A stretch of DNA of 64,000 bases from positions 1-64,000 of the forward strand of contig PYSS01000107.1 in the NCBI GenBank assembly GCA_003049465.1, written 5' to 3'. The notes beneath the pieces are model-generated. The model did not search any database. It was not told the origin of the DNA and saw only the letters and a program-made list of their open reading frames with translations. A program made the position numbers and the translations under genes. This document shows, in pieces, positions 23,801-35,903 of this stretch (position 1 is the stretch's first letter; each line of letters begins with the position of its first letter). Source of the stretch: Magnaporthiopsis rhizophila. Lineage: Eukaryota > Ascomycota > Sordariomycetes > Magnaporthales > Magnaporthaceae.

Positions 23801-24732
23801 AGGTACAGCACGGCGAGCGCGTTTCCAGGCAGGCCGTTGAAGTCGAGGTAGCCCTCTTCGTCCATGTAGGCGATGAGGTCCTTGACGTTGTCGGCGCCGG
23901 CCTCGCGGAACTCGTGCATGCTCTCGAGGAGCGTGGCCAGGGCGCGGCCCAAGTGCTCGCCGACCATAGACCTACCCATGGCCCAGGCGAAGAAGTTGCG
24001 CGTGGCCAGGTGGTAGGCCAGCGCCTGCCTCCTGTCCGACAGCGGTGGCGCCGGTATGTAGAGGTCCACCCTGCCGGCCCAGCGGTCGGGCGGCGGTCGA
24101 GCAGTAGCGACGCCAGCCTTCCTCCCCCGAGCCATGCGGCGTTGGATCGGATCGGGCAGTGCGCTCGGCGTCGGTTTCGGCAGCAGCTGGAATGCTCTCG
24201 GTTCCTTGCTCGGTTCCGACGTGATGGGCCTATGCGGGAAGTCACTCTGGTCCCAGGCGACCAGGAATCGCTCGATCAGGGGGAAGCATTTCTGCTCCTG
24301 CAGCGTCGAGAAGGGCAGCTTAAAAGCAGGACCCCTCCGCGACTGCCCCTGGCCATAGAGGTGGACGTAGCAGTTGCCGTGGTTCCACCACAGCTCGGGA
24401 TCCTATGTAAGTGGACGACGGAGGACCGGTCTTGTCAGCTTGGAAGCAAGCCAATGGGCGCGTGGCAAGTTGCCACCTGCCAACACCACTCCACACAGGC
24501 CTTCCGCTCACGAAGGAGCCAAAGGATCGCGGCCACTCACTCTTCTCAGATTGTCCCACGGCTGGTCTGCTCGAGCAGCGCCGTCGAATCTCCTCACGTT
24601 CTCAAGTCGGAGCATCCTGCCGTCGAGGCCCTCTCCAACTCTCTTGGTCTGGTAACCGCTCGGTCCTCCGACTGAGGTGCTGTGGCCGAGCATAGGCGGG
24701 CCCCTGCTGCTGGGTCTCATTGTCGACATCAT
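20835..24732 (-). CDS. Large conserved fungal protein of unknown function (DUF8004-like)
   Basis: Three exons: complement(24541..24732), (23707..24402) and (20835..23630). Introns of 138 and 76 nt are GT-AG and phase 0. The product is 1,227 aa. The best-conserved-looking part spans residues ~65-420: DPELWWNHGNCYVHLYG, FKLPFSTLQEQKCFPLIERF, IPAPPLSDRRQALAYHLATRNFF and GMSEILYRCPEY. It then runs through VRAHLDRFRAFVHSFYASKFGYYPP and YRSMGQDFEALYDYLVD. The C-terminal half is low complexity (Ser, Thr, Pro, Ala) with poly-Ser, poly-Thr and poly-Asn patches, and is probably disordered. No enzyme motif, signal peptide or membrane helix is visible. From memory it matches the filamentous-ascomycete family called DUF8004; this is recall, not a search. 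Confidence 0.85.
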
Positions 24733-24876
24733 TGTGGGCTAAAATGGGCGGCGACGACGAAACAATGGGCGCGAGCAAGAGGGCACACCCTCGAGCCGCG
24801 ATAATCCTCGTAGTGGTGGGCAGGCCGCGTGGTTATACACTTTCGGAGTCGTTCGTCCACTGGCACCCGAAGAGGG

Positions 24877-24926
<50 letters not shown>
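24877..24926. repeat. Poly(A) tract, 50 nt
   Basis: The longest uninterrupted A run in the window, 145 bp upstream of the start codon of the minus-strand gene ending at 20835. Confidence 0.95.
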
Positions 24927-24928
<2 letters not shown>

Positions 24929-25186
24929 ATAGAAAAACAATGCGTGCGAACGGAAATAACAAAACAAAGAGACGAAAACAAGGAAAGCCAGGAACATACT
25001 TAACGTCGCTCACGCTGTGGAACGAGAAAACAAAAGTAAAGGGGTATAAGAACAAAGAAAAGCCTTGGAGAGGCAATGGCTGGTAACCCGACTGCGCAGG
25101 GCGAAGTCGTGCCACGAAGGTGGGCCTCGATGGTTTTTAGGTCTCCAAAAGCTAGTGCTCGAGATTTCGATGACGGTCGCTCAAAA

Positions 25187-25522
25187 CTACGAGCCCGAAG
25201 CGGTGTCGCGCTTGGGAGTCTTCCTGCTCGCGCCGTTCACGTCCCCGGGCTTGTGCGGCTTGGGTTTATGTTCCCTCGGCGTCCGGGGCTTCTCGTCCGA
25301 CGGTTCCACCTTGGACATGTCCCTGCCGCCCCTGGTCCAGCCGTTGATGGCCCCGGGCTTGTGTGGCTTGGGTCTGTTTTCCCTGGGCGTCAGGGCTTGC
25401 TCCTCGCGGGCGACAAGCCCGACGTCGCCGGCCGCCGGCCGCCCTGCCGGCATGGCGGCGACCTAGGTCGCCAGCGCAAAGGCCAGGAGGGCCGTGCCGA
25501 GGGCCTTTGTGGAGAGGTACAT
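25187..25522 (-). pseudogene. Small secreted repeat protein with in-frame TAG in the signal peptide
   Basis: From ATG 25520-25522 the minus strand reads MYLSTKALGTALLAFALAT, then TAG (25463-25465, codon 20), then VAAMPAGRPAAGD in the same frame to a stop at 25187 (111 sense/stop codons in all). The first 23 residues make a textbook signal peptide with cleavage near VAA. The mature part is short, basic and Pro-rich. It contains two copies of TPRE-x2-PKPHKPG-x2-NG about 38 residues apart, the second followed by SRKTPKRD. No cysteines. It resembles a repeat-containing secreted peptide precursor. The TAG makes it a pseudogene, a sequencing error or (less likely) a readthrough case. Reading could also start at the internal ATG (25454), which would lose the signal peptide. 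Confidence 0.6.
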
Positions 25523-25872
25523 GGCGGAAACGGGGAATAAACAAAAGGAAAAGACAAAAGGAAAAAAAGACAAAAGGAATAGATGGTTGCAGAAGCTTAG
25601 ACGGCTGCTGCTTGGTGGATGGCGGTGGCAGAGGGGAACCCTCTCTGCGTTCCGTGGCCGTCATACTTGTAAGTGTTTGGGTCATCTTCCGCATGTTCTA
25701 TGCCGGCCGGTGCGTTATGTTACATGTACATGCTGTCTATTTTTGCGTCGTCTTGCCGCTTTCCATGCCAGGATGAAACGTGAAGGATACCTGGACCTAG
25801 GTCCATACCTCCATCGTACCCGGGGCTGCATACCATTGCGGCCAGGTTTCGGCCGGCATCAACCATCGCCCT

Positions 25873-25897
25873 AAAAAAAAAAAAAAAAAAAAAAAAT
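25873..25897. repeat. Poly(A) tract, 25 nt
   Basis: Uninterrupted A run in intergenic DNA. Confidence 0.95.
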
Positions 25898-26117
25898 TCA
25901 CAGTAACAGCCTCCCGAGCCACATTTCCCAGAGATATGTCTTTTACAATTGCGCGGCGGGCAGCCGATTGCCGTGCCAGCCTGGCTGCCTCTATTTTCTG
26001 GTCCGCCACGCCCAGAGTTGCAATTCCGAAAACTATACTTGTACCAGCTCTGATGTGGACTTGTCTCATTAATTCGAATCTCAACCACTGACGCTGCTAA
26101 ATATACCGTTGGGATTA

Positions 26118-26120
<3 letters not shown>

Positions 26121-26159
<39 letters not shown>

Positions 26160-26164
26160 NTTTT
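26121..26164. repeat. Poly(T) tract with ambiguous base
   Basis: 39 T, one N (26160), then 4 T. The N marks unresolved length or an assembly join. Confidence 0.95.
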
Positions 26165-27282
26165 GCGATTGCAAAGGATATAAATTCTGTATCGGAAAGC
26201 GTTTATGCCATATTTTGTGGGTCTTGGTCTTTATTTCCAGGTTCGGAGGTCAGAGATACGACGGGCGGCCAAACACAACCGCTTTGCTTGGAGAAGCCTT
26301 CTTGTATGCTAATTATGGCGACCTGGTGAGCTGGAAGCAATCGTAGTATGTATTCACCTTGATTGATGTGGCGCCTCCTAGTCACAACGAATCAGGCCCT
26401 GGAGGCAGGTTCCTTTGTTTGGATCGGATAGAAGAGCGAATGGGCGTCGTCACCCCACTCTTCTTATAGCACATTATCTCCTAGGTTGAGCCTTGAAGAG
26501 GTGGGTGGGGGACACTGATGATGGAAATGGACAGAATCGGTCTTGCGAGTGCGACATTGGAAACTTCAACATAAATATGAGCCTGGGACTTGCAACTATA
26601 AATCAACACCGGTTATCATCACAGGACCGCTGCGGTGGTCATGCCTCCATCCGCTCGGCAGTTGGGTAAAATAGTGGGGCCGCGGCTCGGCCTGCACATC
26701 CCAGGTTGTAGACCAGCTGTGCTCATACTACGGAGCTTGGGGGCAGGAGAGACATCAATCTGATCGGTCGTGAACGGCAATGAATGGGAGAATCTGCTGC
26801 TAACATATCACAGGTATTGTAGCGGCTGGGGCGCTGCGAATGGGCTCAACGCCAGAGATGTTTTCAGTGGCCACGCACTCAAACGAAGATGACCCACTTT
26901 CCAGAGGTGAAAGCACGGCGTTTGCGGTGACATCATTTCCGCCCCATGGCTTGGATCTCCACCCTTACAGTACCCTTATCAAATTGCGCGGCGGCTCCAC
27001 TCGACAGGGCGTCCGCGAACCGTTGCTGTCCCAGCGAGACGGCGCACGCGTCACGCCGAAAACCATCGTTTTTGCTCCCAGAGGCACCACCGGCTCTCGA
27101 TAAGGAGCAGCAATTGACTTCGGTTTGGATACACAGTTGAATTCAATCCCGCACATTGTTTCACTTTGTATCCATTGGCGACGCGACTCCTTACCAAATC
27201 CGCCACGGGGATTCCCATCGGAGGATGGCGGTCACGTCACAGTATCAATAGCCCGACAGACCACCGGCGCAGCATCCCATCC

Positions 27283-28462
27283 ATGGAGGACTTGCTAGGG
27301 CGCCTGTTCCCCGGCTGGGGAGGGGCCGGCTCGGAGCCGCGGCGTGGCGGTAAACAGCCGCGGCGGGCTCGGAGGAAAACCAGGGGCGCGATTGCGGAGC
27401 CCACAGCCGCGGCGGCCCAGCGGCGGGACACGCGGGCTTTCCACGAAAGTCTGTGGAGGGTGGGAAACCTGCCGCCCGGGGTGCCGCCTCCAAGGACTGA
27501 GATGCTTAAGATCCTCGGACACAGCACGGCCCAAGTCGTGACTACCAATGTCCTGGTCGCCTTTCTGGCCGCGCCGGGGGTCGGCGTGCGGTCTCTGATA
27601 CAGAGGGTGAGGCTATCCCGTCCATCTTTCTACCGCGGCATAAGAGACTGACTTGGGCGATTTTGTGTCTCCGTCCTCACAGGTCCGGTTTGGCAACATG
27701 AAGCGCACGGTGATGGACATACCCTATGCGACCCCGCCGCCACAGTACCTCTGCGACAGCAGCGTATACACCCTGGGGATGGCGAGGCTACCGCTCGACG
27801 GTTTCCTCAACAGCGGGCTCGTGACCAGCTCCGACCACATGGCCGTGGTGCTTGCTTATGCCGTCAACTCGCCAGCGTCGCTCGAGGCGGCAAAGGAGCT
27901 GCAGAGCGCGCTCATCCGCAGCATGCAGCAACGCCGCGCTGAAAGCCAGCATCAGCAGGTAGATAAGCAGCGCAAGGTGCGCAGTCGTCGAGGGCGAGAG
28001 AAGCTCACGGATCTGGAGCAGGGACTGGGACAGACGGTCGAGCCGAAGGCCGCGGAGCCCGACCGCCCACCACCGTTCCCCGTTATGCTCCTCGGCCTCC
28101 AGGCAGACCTGCCCCGGCATAGGGATCTCGAGGGTAACGGCCCGGGGCGCCAGCACGAGAGCCCACAGGGAGATGGCATCGGGCCAGCACCTCCGGCAAC
28201 CGAGAACATGGAGGCACGGAGGCGGAAACTTGAAGCTTGGGGATTCGAATGGAGTCGCACCATGCTTCACGCTGAGGTGTCTGCGAAGACAGGTGACGGA
28301 GTGCTCGAAGCCTTGGGGCGGCTCGTGGAGGGTGTCGATGCGGCGGCCAAGGCGGACGCAGATGCGGACGCCACGCTGGAAGATATGCGGGATCACTGGA
28401 TCCCGGCCGTCGCGCAGGTCGCCGAGGATACAGCCAGGGCTGACCGCTCCACTGCCCGGTGA
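27283..28462 (+). CDS. Ras-like pseudo-GTPase (degenerate small GTPase fold)
   Basis: Exons 27283..27606 and 27683..28462 (76-nt GT-AG intron, phase 0) encode 367 aa from the first ATG of the frame. The order of elements follows a Ras-type G domain. A P-loop-like AAPGVGVRSLIQR lies at ~96-108, but Val/Arg replace the essential GK(S/T). MAVVLAYAVNSPASLEAA (~161-178) matches the Ras strand with LLVYSITSRQSFEE. FPVMLLGLQADL (240-251) stands where FPIVVVGNKCDL would be, so NKxD is reduced to LQAD. EVSAKTGDGV (306-315) keeps the G5 SAK motif. No DTAG is visible. A basic/Gln-rich insert (~190-238) splits the fold, and residues 1-85 are an Arg/Ala-rich extension. No CAAX box. Nucleotide binding is probably lost. 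The fold is inferred from motif order. Confidence 0.75.
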
Positions 28463-30228
28463 CAATGAGCGGTTGAGATCGGATTGCCGTTCATTTATTC
28501 GTTTTCCTTGTGTAGACAGACACACCTCGTTTTTCTTGGGATACTTCTTCTCTTGCCATGGTCAGGGTGCCGGGGATTTCTTGGATAGGGACGGGGAAGC
28601 CAAGGGGGAAAAGGGCATACAATGCATCACTATACGTACATCGGAGCGGGAAAATCACCCGTCGGCCTATCTTAGACTGCATCAGTACATGCACAATAAT
28701 ACCCACTTCATCACGGCGCTCGGGCGGCTGATCGCAAAAATGACACCGCTCTGCTTCTCCACACGCATGGCAGCCCATGTCACTGGATCGGTGAGTTTTC
28801 AATATTTCCACCCGAAGAAAACCCCTGCAGTAGCGGTGAAACAGCGGGTGACGGGCTACACCAACCGTTTGCTCATTTCCGAACCAAATGTTTGCTGTCG
28901 TGACCCGTGGCTGCAATGTGTATCGAAAGCTGAGAGGCTGGGAGGTGGTATGAATGTTCGAACCAGAGACAATGTATAGACATGCATGTCCTCGCATGGC
29001 GATGACGACAGCACGTGGCAGAGGGCCTTCGGGCTTGTCAGCATCCTACCCTATGACTCTTAAAAGGGATGTGGATAACGGGGCGATTAAGATGTTCATG
29101 CGGCGCAAAAAGGCTGAAAAGGCGGATCTCATGTCATGCACAGCATGCTTCCAAGGGGAAACTGGAGCTTTCCAATTTCATTGAGTGTAGTTGGCACTCA
29201 GTCGGCTTGGCTAGCGAAGGTGATAGAGCTTGGGCGCAGGTCGGCGGCATGCGTGAGCGCGTATTGAGTGTAGCACAGAGAGCGACCCCGCGATGCGACT
29301 TGCAGGCAACAAAACAAGGGCGGGCGGCTTTGATGCTCCTCTCAGATGGAAGCATGTTATTTGGGGCTCATCCCATTTCACCCTTTTTTTTTTTTTCTTT
29401 TTTGCACGATCGGCAGCAACCTAACCCAGCAGGCGATGACGGGAGCAAACGAATCATGCAGGGATTCGGTTCGCAATGGCCGTGCACGGTTGCCCGGCTA
29501 GCCCGGCTAGCCCAAAACAGGTTTAGCTCCATGCCAGCTCCAGGAGAGCGTCCCATGGCAAAGGCAGCCACCAGAACATCAACAACAGAATCCTGTCGAG
29601 GGGACACAAAGCGCCAACCGCCGCCCATCGACATCGCCGCCAGCACCGACAGCCCTCGACGCCGGGCTCTGGCCGGAATAGCAGCCAACAGGTACAGCAA
29701 AAAAAGGTAAGGAGCCGACCGGAAGGCTCACCCGACAAACGACCACCCCTACGACGCGCCCGTTTTCTCGCAACGAACCAGCCCCCCATTTCGAAAGGTA
29801 CGCATGCCCGCGGCTCGACCGACTGTTTGCCCAGCCCACGTGCTGTTTGTTGACGCCTGCCCGCCCGCGCACAGCTTGGCCGCAAGACACGACGACGACG
29901 ACGACAACGACGATTTACGACCTTGTGACTGCATTCAACCGGATTCTCTTCGCCAGCATCGATTTCAGCATCGCTTCTTGTTCCTTCTCCGTCCTTGCCG
30001 CTTTTATTGCCAAGCGCAGCCCAACGCCGCCGCACCCACCCCCGACTCTCGCTTGCCGACCGCCCCTCCTTTTTTTTTCTGCCATCCCAGCCACCACCTA
30101 CCACCATCACCACCACCGCCAGCTAGCACCACCCCGACCCGACCAAGTCAAACCCCGTGGGTTTGGTTGCGCATCACATGCAACTTGCCGCCCCAACGCG
30201 GCGCACCACATAATCCCGTCTGTTCACC
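28463..30228. other. Intergenic region and 5' flank of nudE
   Basis: No gene supported. Short ORFs have no domain content. The last ~400 bp is CA/CCA-rich with pyrimidine runs, as expected for a promoter or 5' leader. Confidence 0.6.
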
Positions 30229-32140
30229 ATGGCGGAGCCCCCGTCTTCGCCGCCGTCGGCCGAGGCCAGCGCCGAAGACCAGCTTTCCTGGTACAAGGCG
30301 CAGTACGAGCAGCTCGAGTTGGAACTAGCCGACTTTCAGCAGTCCAGTAAAGAGTTGGAAGGGGAGCTAGAAAAGGACCTCGAGGCCGCCGACAAGCGAG
30401 AGCGCGTGCTGCAGGAGAAAGCAGAGAGTCTCGGCTACGAGGTGGACGAGTGGAAGGCAAGTTTCGAATCGTCACCGCCGAATCCGCGCCGTCCCGCTCG
30501 TCCTGGCATGCCTACATGTCACGGACAGGCCCGCGACTGATGAAAAGCAGAATGCGCCTTGCTAACTCGCCGTCCATGGCTCCTCACCGCAGACCAAATA
30601 CAGGGAGGCCAAAGCGGAGGCAAACGCGGCCCAAAACACCCTGGAAAAGGAGGTCACGTCACTGCGCGACACCAACCGGACGCTCCAGCTGAAGCTACGC
30701 GACATAGAGGTCGCCAACGACGATTATGCCCGCCAGGCCCGAAACACCACCTCTTCACTTGACGATCTCGAGTCCAAGTACAATGTCGCCATCGAGCGCG
30801 CCGTCCTGCTCGAGGAGGAGATCAAGATAGGCGAGCAGGAAAGGGAGACGCTGCGCATCGACTGCCAGAGGCTCAAGGATGAGCTTTCAGACCTCAAGAT
30901 AGAGACCGAGATCCTCCAGGGCAAGATCCAGAAGCAGGAGGCCCGCCACCTGTCGTCCATCTCGACCGACATATCCGTGCCCGAATCGCCCACCTTTGAC
31001 CACTCCCCGAGCTCTACGGCGAGCTCACCTCTGATAACGACGCCGCCCGACTCGAAATCGGTGGCGACGGCGGACACCGTCTCGGAGCTGCAAGACCCTC
31101 CCTCGCCGCCCATGTCCGAGGCCTCGTCGACCCTGCCCAAGCCCAAGGCGCCATTCCGGACCCCGGCTCCGTCGTCGCAAAAGAAGTCGCGCCTACCGTC
31201 TGCCGACAGCAGCGTCACGCCGAAGCCGCGGCAGCTGTTCACCTCCTCCACCACCTCTCGGCCTCCTGGCTCGCGCGTTGCCACGACATCCCACGCCCGC
31301 ACGCCCGCCCCACGACCAACAGCGACATCGACCAAGCGCGCCGCCTCTCACAAGATCCCCAGCTCCACCTCGTTGTCGCACATCCGCTCGCTCACGGCGC
31401 AGATGCAACGGCTCGAGGCCCGGGTGCAGTCGGTGCGCTCCAAGCTTCCCGCACCCGTCACCACGCCGCCGCGTGCGTCGCCCCGAACAGCCGGGGTCCC
31501 TGTTCCTTCGACGGTTACGATCCGGTCGAGGAAGCGCACAGTGGGCAGTGCGGCGTCGTCGGTTGCCGGCACCGAAGAGGCGACACCAACGGCCGGGAGG
31601 ACCAGCATCGGCGGGACCGGCAACACAAACAACTTCTCGTCAAGCACCTCGTCAAACAGGAGCCACGTGCCACGGCTGTCAACGTCTGGGGTATCGCGCC
31701 TGTCTTTCGGGCCACTACCCAACCGCAACCCCCTGGACGCGGATGCCTCACGGCCCTCCTCTCGGGCGTCCGTCACAGGATACCGTCCGGCTAGTAGAAC
31801 GGACGTGCACGGCGCGTCGTCCCGAGATATGCCACCGCCGCGACCGGTCAGCCGGACGTCGATGGGCGGAACGAGGACGCCGCTGGGGGTACGGCCGCGC
31901 AGCTCCATGAGCGGCAGCGTTTCCGCCTACGGGACCGAGGCCGAGGATGAGTTCGACCCAACGCTACGGACGCCGAGCAGGCGTGGAACGTACAGCAAGT
32001 TCGACGTCGACGGGTCGGCGGCCTCGAGCGGGATACCCATGCCATCATCGGCGCGGAGGCAGAGCGGCGGGCCACCCGCCGCAGGGAGACGCTCCAGCGC
32101 CGCAAATAAGGTGCTGGAGGACTTGGGCGAGACTTACTGA
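30229..32140 (+). CDS. nudE: Nuclear distribution protein nudE homologue
   Basis: NudE/NDEL1-type dynein regulator: it bridges LIS1 (nudF) and cytoplasmic dynein at microtubule plus ends and supports nuclear migration and hyphal growth (RO-11 in Neurospora). Exons 30229..30456 and 30593..32140 give 591 aa. The exon join EVDEWK/TKYREAKAEANAAQNTLEKE is the conserved family core and fixes the splice. The donor is GC (AAG/GCAAGT) and the acceptor CGCAG follows branch point GCTAAC. Residues ~20-200 are a continuous Glu/Leu/Lys-rich coiled coil including TLQLKLRDIEVANDDYARQA. The rest is a Ser/Thr/Pro/Arg-rich disordered tail with many potential phosphosites, a short helix SHIRSLTAQMQRLEARVQSV and a GT-rich stretch. 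Length fits filamentous-fungal nudE proteins. Confidence 0.93.
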
Positions 32141-35100
32141 GCGGGATGGCTGCTTTATTTTTGCCATCCTTTCGTTCGGAGCTACTCCCGTTTCCCTTTG
32201 CTCGACTTGGGAACCCTTTTCTTAGGCCTGGTTTGCCGAGCTTTTTGGACCGACTGTCATCACTCACGAATTTCTAATCATGGCGGAACCATTTGGTTCA
32301 CCCTCACAATTAACCAACTTCTTGGTTTTGCATTTTCTTTGTCACGGCTTTTTACAACTTCACGATACCATCGGCCCAAGCCACACAGGCTTGCCGGCAT
32401 TTTACCAACCCTTTTTCACACCGACATCTTCATGCCCCACCGGGGTTCTACCCCTAATGGTTTCCTTTGTTCATTGCATGGCGTCGTCTCTATGTTATTT
32501 TCTGCCACGGCGACAACATGGGAATCTCGATTGGGGAGGAGCACGTATCAGAATGACTGTTCTCTTCCTTTCTCGGAGCCCATGCCAGTTGGTTTTATTC
32601 GTGGAAGCCTCGCTCTTCTTCTTTTTGGTCACATATTCATGATATACCTCTCTCCTTTGTCTTTTTCTATTTTTCAGTCTGATCATGCTTCGTCGGTGCT
32701 GCTGGGTCTTGAAAGAACATCCCCTGTCCATCTTTTCTGCAGTTTATTAGTATGGGATAGCAATCCGTCATTGAACCAAGACTCTTGCATGGCCTTTTGC
32801 CGTGTAGCGGTCGATCCTGCCTTCCAGCGAGAAATCCGGGGCATCCGTATTGAGTGGGCGACATTGTCGTTTTAACCCTTTGGATTGGGTATGTGAGGCT
32901 GCACTGTCCAGAGGTCCTATTACACAGGTGAGAGGGTCGTGGTACATATGATGATGGGCGCTGCTAGTGGAATGACGGTGCGTACATGTGAAATGACTGG
33001 GGATCGGACGAACGCGAAAAACCAGAATCCCGTGGAAGGGATGGGAATCCGCGCAAAAGGACGGGAAATTTCCCATGGGAAAATCTGGGAAAGTGCAAAT
33101 CCGACGACATCTCCGGTGGGGGTCGGTCCCTGTGCTTGGACGTGGCGTTGATCTCGTATTTTTTCTTATTCTTCAATGCTTATGCCTAGCGTACGGGCGT
33201 ATCCCCAAGCGAGCCCGCCAGCGCCGAAAACATGGGACTGGTTTTTCTTGAGAAAGTGGCGTATGGCTTGGATTGCCCGTCAAGTTCCGCCAGGAACAAA
33301 GGGCCACCACAAAAAAGCTGAACGATGATCTTCCAGGAACCGACGGCGCCAAGCCAATGCTGTCGGTCCCGGAGTAGCAGGAGTAGCCTCGGTCTAAAAC
33401 CCCCCGCACCCATGGATGACGTCTCACGAGCAGATTATGAGACAAAATGAGGCCGATGGGAACTATTGTGACTCCAACCGCACTAGACCAAGAAAAAAAA
33501 ATGCAACACGGACGGGGCGGGCGGACGGGGGGGAGCTGTCGGACGGATCCTGGGCGGACAATATGTTGGGGATTTGCGGCTGAGCCGCTGGATTTTTTTT
33601 TTTTCTGTTTGTTTTTGGTTTCAATTCCCATCAAGGGGCGTGTGGAGCCGCCTAGAAGGGAGGTGATGGATGGTTTGGACTGGAAGATCTGGGGTTCCTT
33701 TTCTTGGCCCTGTTTTTCTTCGCCGCTGCTCAACAAATTGGAAAAGTCTGCATGGAACATGGCCAACCAGATGCGAAAGATGGGGCCGAGCCAGATCGAA
33801 TCATTGCCCTTGTCTGTCGAACCTGGACATGACATCTGTGGCGCATCAATTGATGCCATTCAGACGGTACAGGACGTTGGCTCCCAACTTTCAGGCTGTA
33901 GCTTTATGCTTCTATTTTGCTCGTTGTGCGTCCGATTATTCTGCTAGCACCGTCCTTGGACAACGACTGGCCGCTCAGGTCGCAAAAAAAAACCCAGCCA
34001 GGGCCTTGCTGTCTCGGTCCCACGCTCCCGAGCAATTGGGCTGGCTGGCTCATGGACTATTCGTTGACCTATGTTGGTATCGGCACCACCAGGGTCTGCA
34101 GAAGACGCGAACGAGCCCGAGCGAACCCAGGCCTGCTAACCCAAACAAGCGCGGACACATGGCTTTGTATCCGATATACGCAGTACGCGGCTCCTGTGAT
34201 GGACGTTTATAGGATGGAAACGAGGGGAAATAAAACAAAAAAAATCTCACCCAATCGACATTGCCGGCTGATCGTCGGTCGCCAGCGGAAATTGACCCAC
34301 AGCCTAGCCCAACACCAAGGTGAAATCGCGATTAACAGACAGGCCGCGCCGACCCGTAAGTCGGGACTCTGCTACCATATTACAGCAGTGCCGGGAGACC
34401 GATAGACCCGCGGTGAGACTCCGTTACGGGCGCGCAGAGCGAGCTTACGTGGGACCGAAGGATACGGACTGTGCACCTCGGTGGGCATTCATGCCTTTGC
34501 CGCTGACGGACCTCGTCCATCTGGCATAAGTGGCCGAGTCCCAAGCCCGACCGCATGCACAAAGTCGAGCTGGCTGGATCCTCCAGAATGGACACTGACC
34601 ATCATCGCCGAGCTGCACACAACGTCACCCTGTATCCTAGGCCTTAACTAGCACCAGCACCGCTCTGGTAGGCTTGCAGCAACGTGCAGAGCTACGATCA
34701 GACCTTGCTCAATAAGTGGGAACCAGAACAGCAGCATGTATGCTTCTGCGTGCCAGCGCACCAGATCTGCTGGCTCATGTGGCGTCCATATGATTTACAT
34801 TGGAAAAGCCTCACCAGCGTAGGCTCAACTCACGACGACGGAAAGCTGGAGTCTGGCAAGGAAAAGATCGGAGCAAAGATTGTCGGAACAATGGTTGGCA
34901 ATGGGGTCGGGGTCGGGAGTGAGACTTCGGAGGTCGACGAGCACACACGAACCGGGGAGTCCAAATAGCCAGACCAGCCTGTCCGCTAGCACAAGCGGAT
35001 GGAGGCAGTGACGTTTGCCTGCCCCACCATCCCAAACACCCGACCGCCACTCACAAGACGCATGCATGCAGGCACGGCGCTCTGCGGCCCTGCGCGGCCC

Positions 35101-35903
35101 ACCCCTGTCGGAGGCGTCCCTTCCCCAACACCGAAAAAAATTGGCACTTGATTGGAAGGAGGGATGGGATTTTTTCTTTTTTGCTGAGCTCAACTCCAGC
35201 GATGGTCCGAGCTCCGGCAGCGGCGTCCCGCCATTGGCCCCGCCTTCAGCCTCGCGCAGTGGTTTTTGGGGAAGGACGGAGGGGCGGAACAGGGATCGGG
35301 CCCAAAAGTGGTGAATGCGCCAGACATGGATAATTGCCGTCGTCCCTCCGCTCCGGGCCTGCAAATTGCATCCTCCTCCGTCTTCTTCCTTTCCTCGTTC
35401 CCCTTGTCTCCTCTGTGGCCACTCCATACTCGTCCGTCTTCTGCCGCTGTATTTCCCGGCGGCCTCAACTGTAAATACACCGCCGCCGTCTGTACACTTC
35501 GGCCTGGGTGCTCAACTTTACACTACTGCTCCGGACCTTGGCAAGCCGCCCAACAAATTAGTATTCGATACCCCTCCGGCTCCGCCGTGCCTATTCTGAA
35601 AAATCCAGCGCCCAAGCCGCCCCAGCGACGACGACTTTTGCTCCTGGGTGAAAGAGCTGAAACTCAGTTGCCCCACGCCCACGTATCTTCCTGGAGCATC
35701 CAGCCGCCCGCCGAAGCTAGCCGCCGCCGCCAGCAAGCCGCCTCTCCCAAACATTGAGCTGGCCAAGCCCCGTTTTTTTTCTGAGCTTGCCGGCTCGCTC
35801 CCCATATCCCCGGAGCATTTCATGACTGCGGCCGGCCCTTGAATCCTCGACCTTTCGACCACCGCTCTCTTCACATTTTCCTTCTCGACACGCAGTCTTC
35901 ACG
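32141..35903. other. 3.8-kb intergenic region, no gene supported
   Basis: Contains the nudE 3' flank (T-rich) and the probable long promoter and leader of acetyl-CoA carboxylase. ORFs of up to 228 codons (33173-33859 minus, 32198-32875 plus) have random-looking composition, no conserved motif and no splice support. Mixed A- and T-rich short runs and an inverted GGGAAATTTCCC-like stretch near 33062-33080 are seen. No tRNA found. Confidence 0.6.

Larger units (their letters stand above)
25523..27282. other. Intergenic region with A/T tracts; no gene seen
   Basis: Holds a 25-nt poly(A) (25873-25897) and a poly(T) of more than 40 nt containing an N (26121-26164). ORFs here are short and featureless. 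The 5' flank of the pseudo-GTPase gene lies at its right end. Confidence 0.65.

Noticed and set aside
25440..25522. An intron removing the TAG in the small secreted protein gene
   Set aside because: CTAG could act as an acceptor, but no good donor or branch point lies upstream and splicing would destroy the intact signal peptide.
32198..32875. 225-codon ORF downstream of nudE
   Set aside because: T-rich 3' flank composition, no domain, no conserved-looking block.
33173..33859. 228-codon minus-strand ORF
   Set aside because: Composition looks random (Trp/Cys/Pro scattered, a Lys run from a homopolymer) and no splice or start support.
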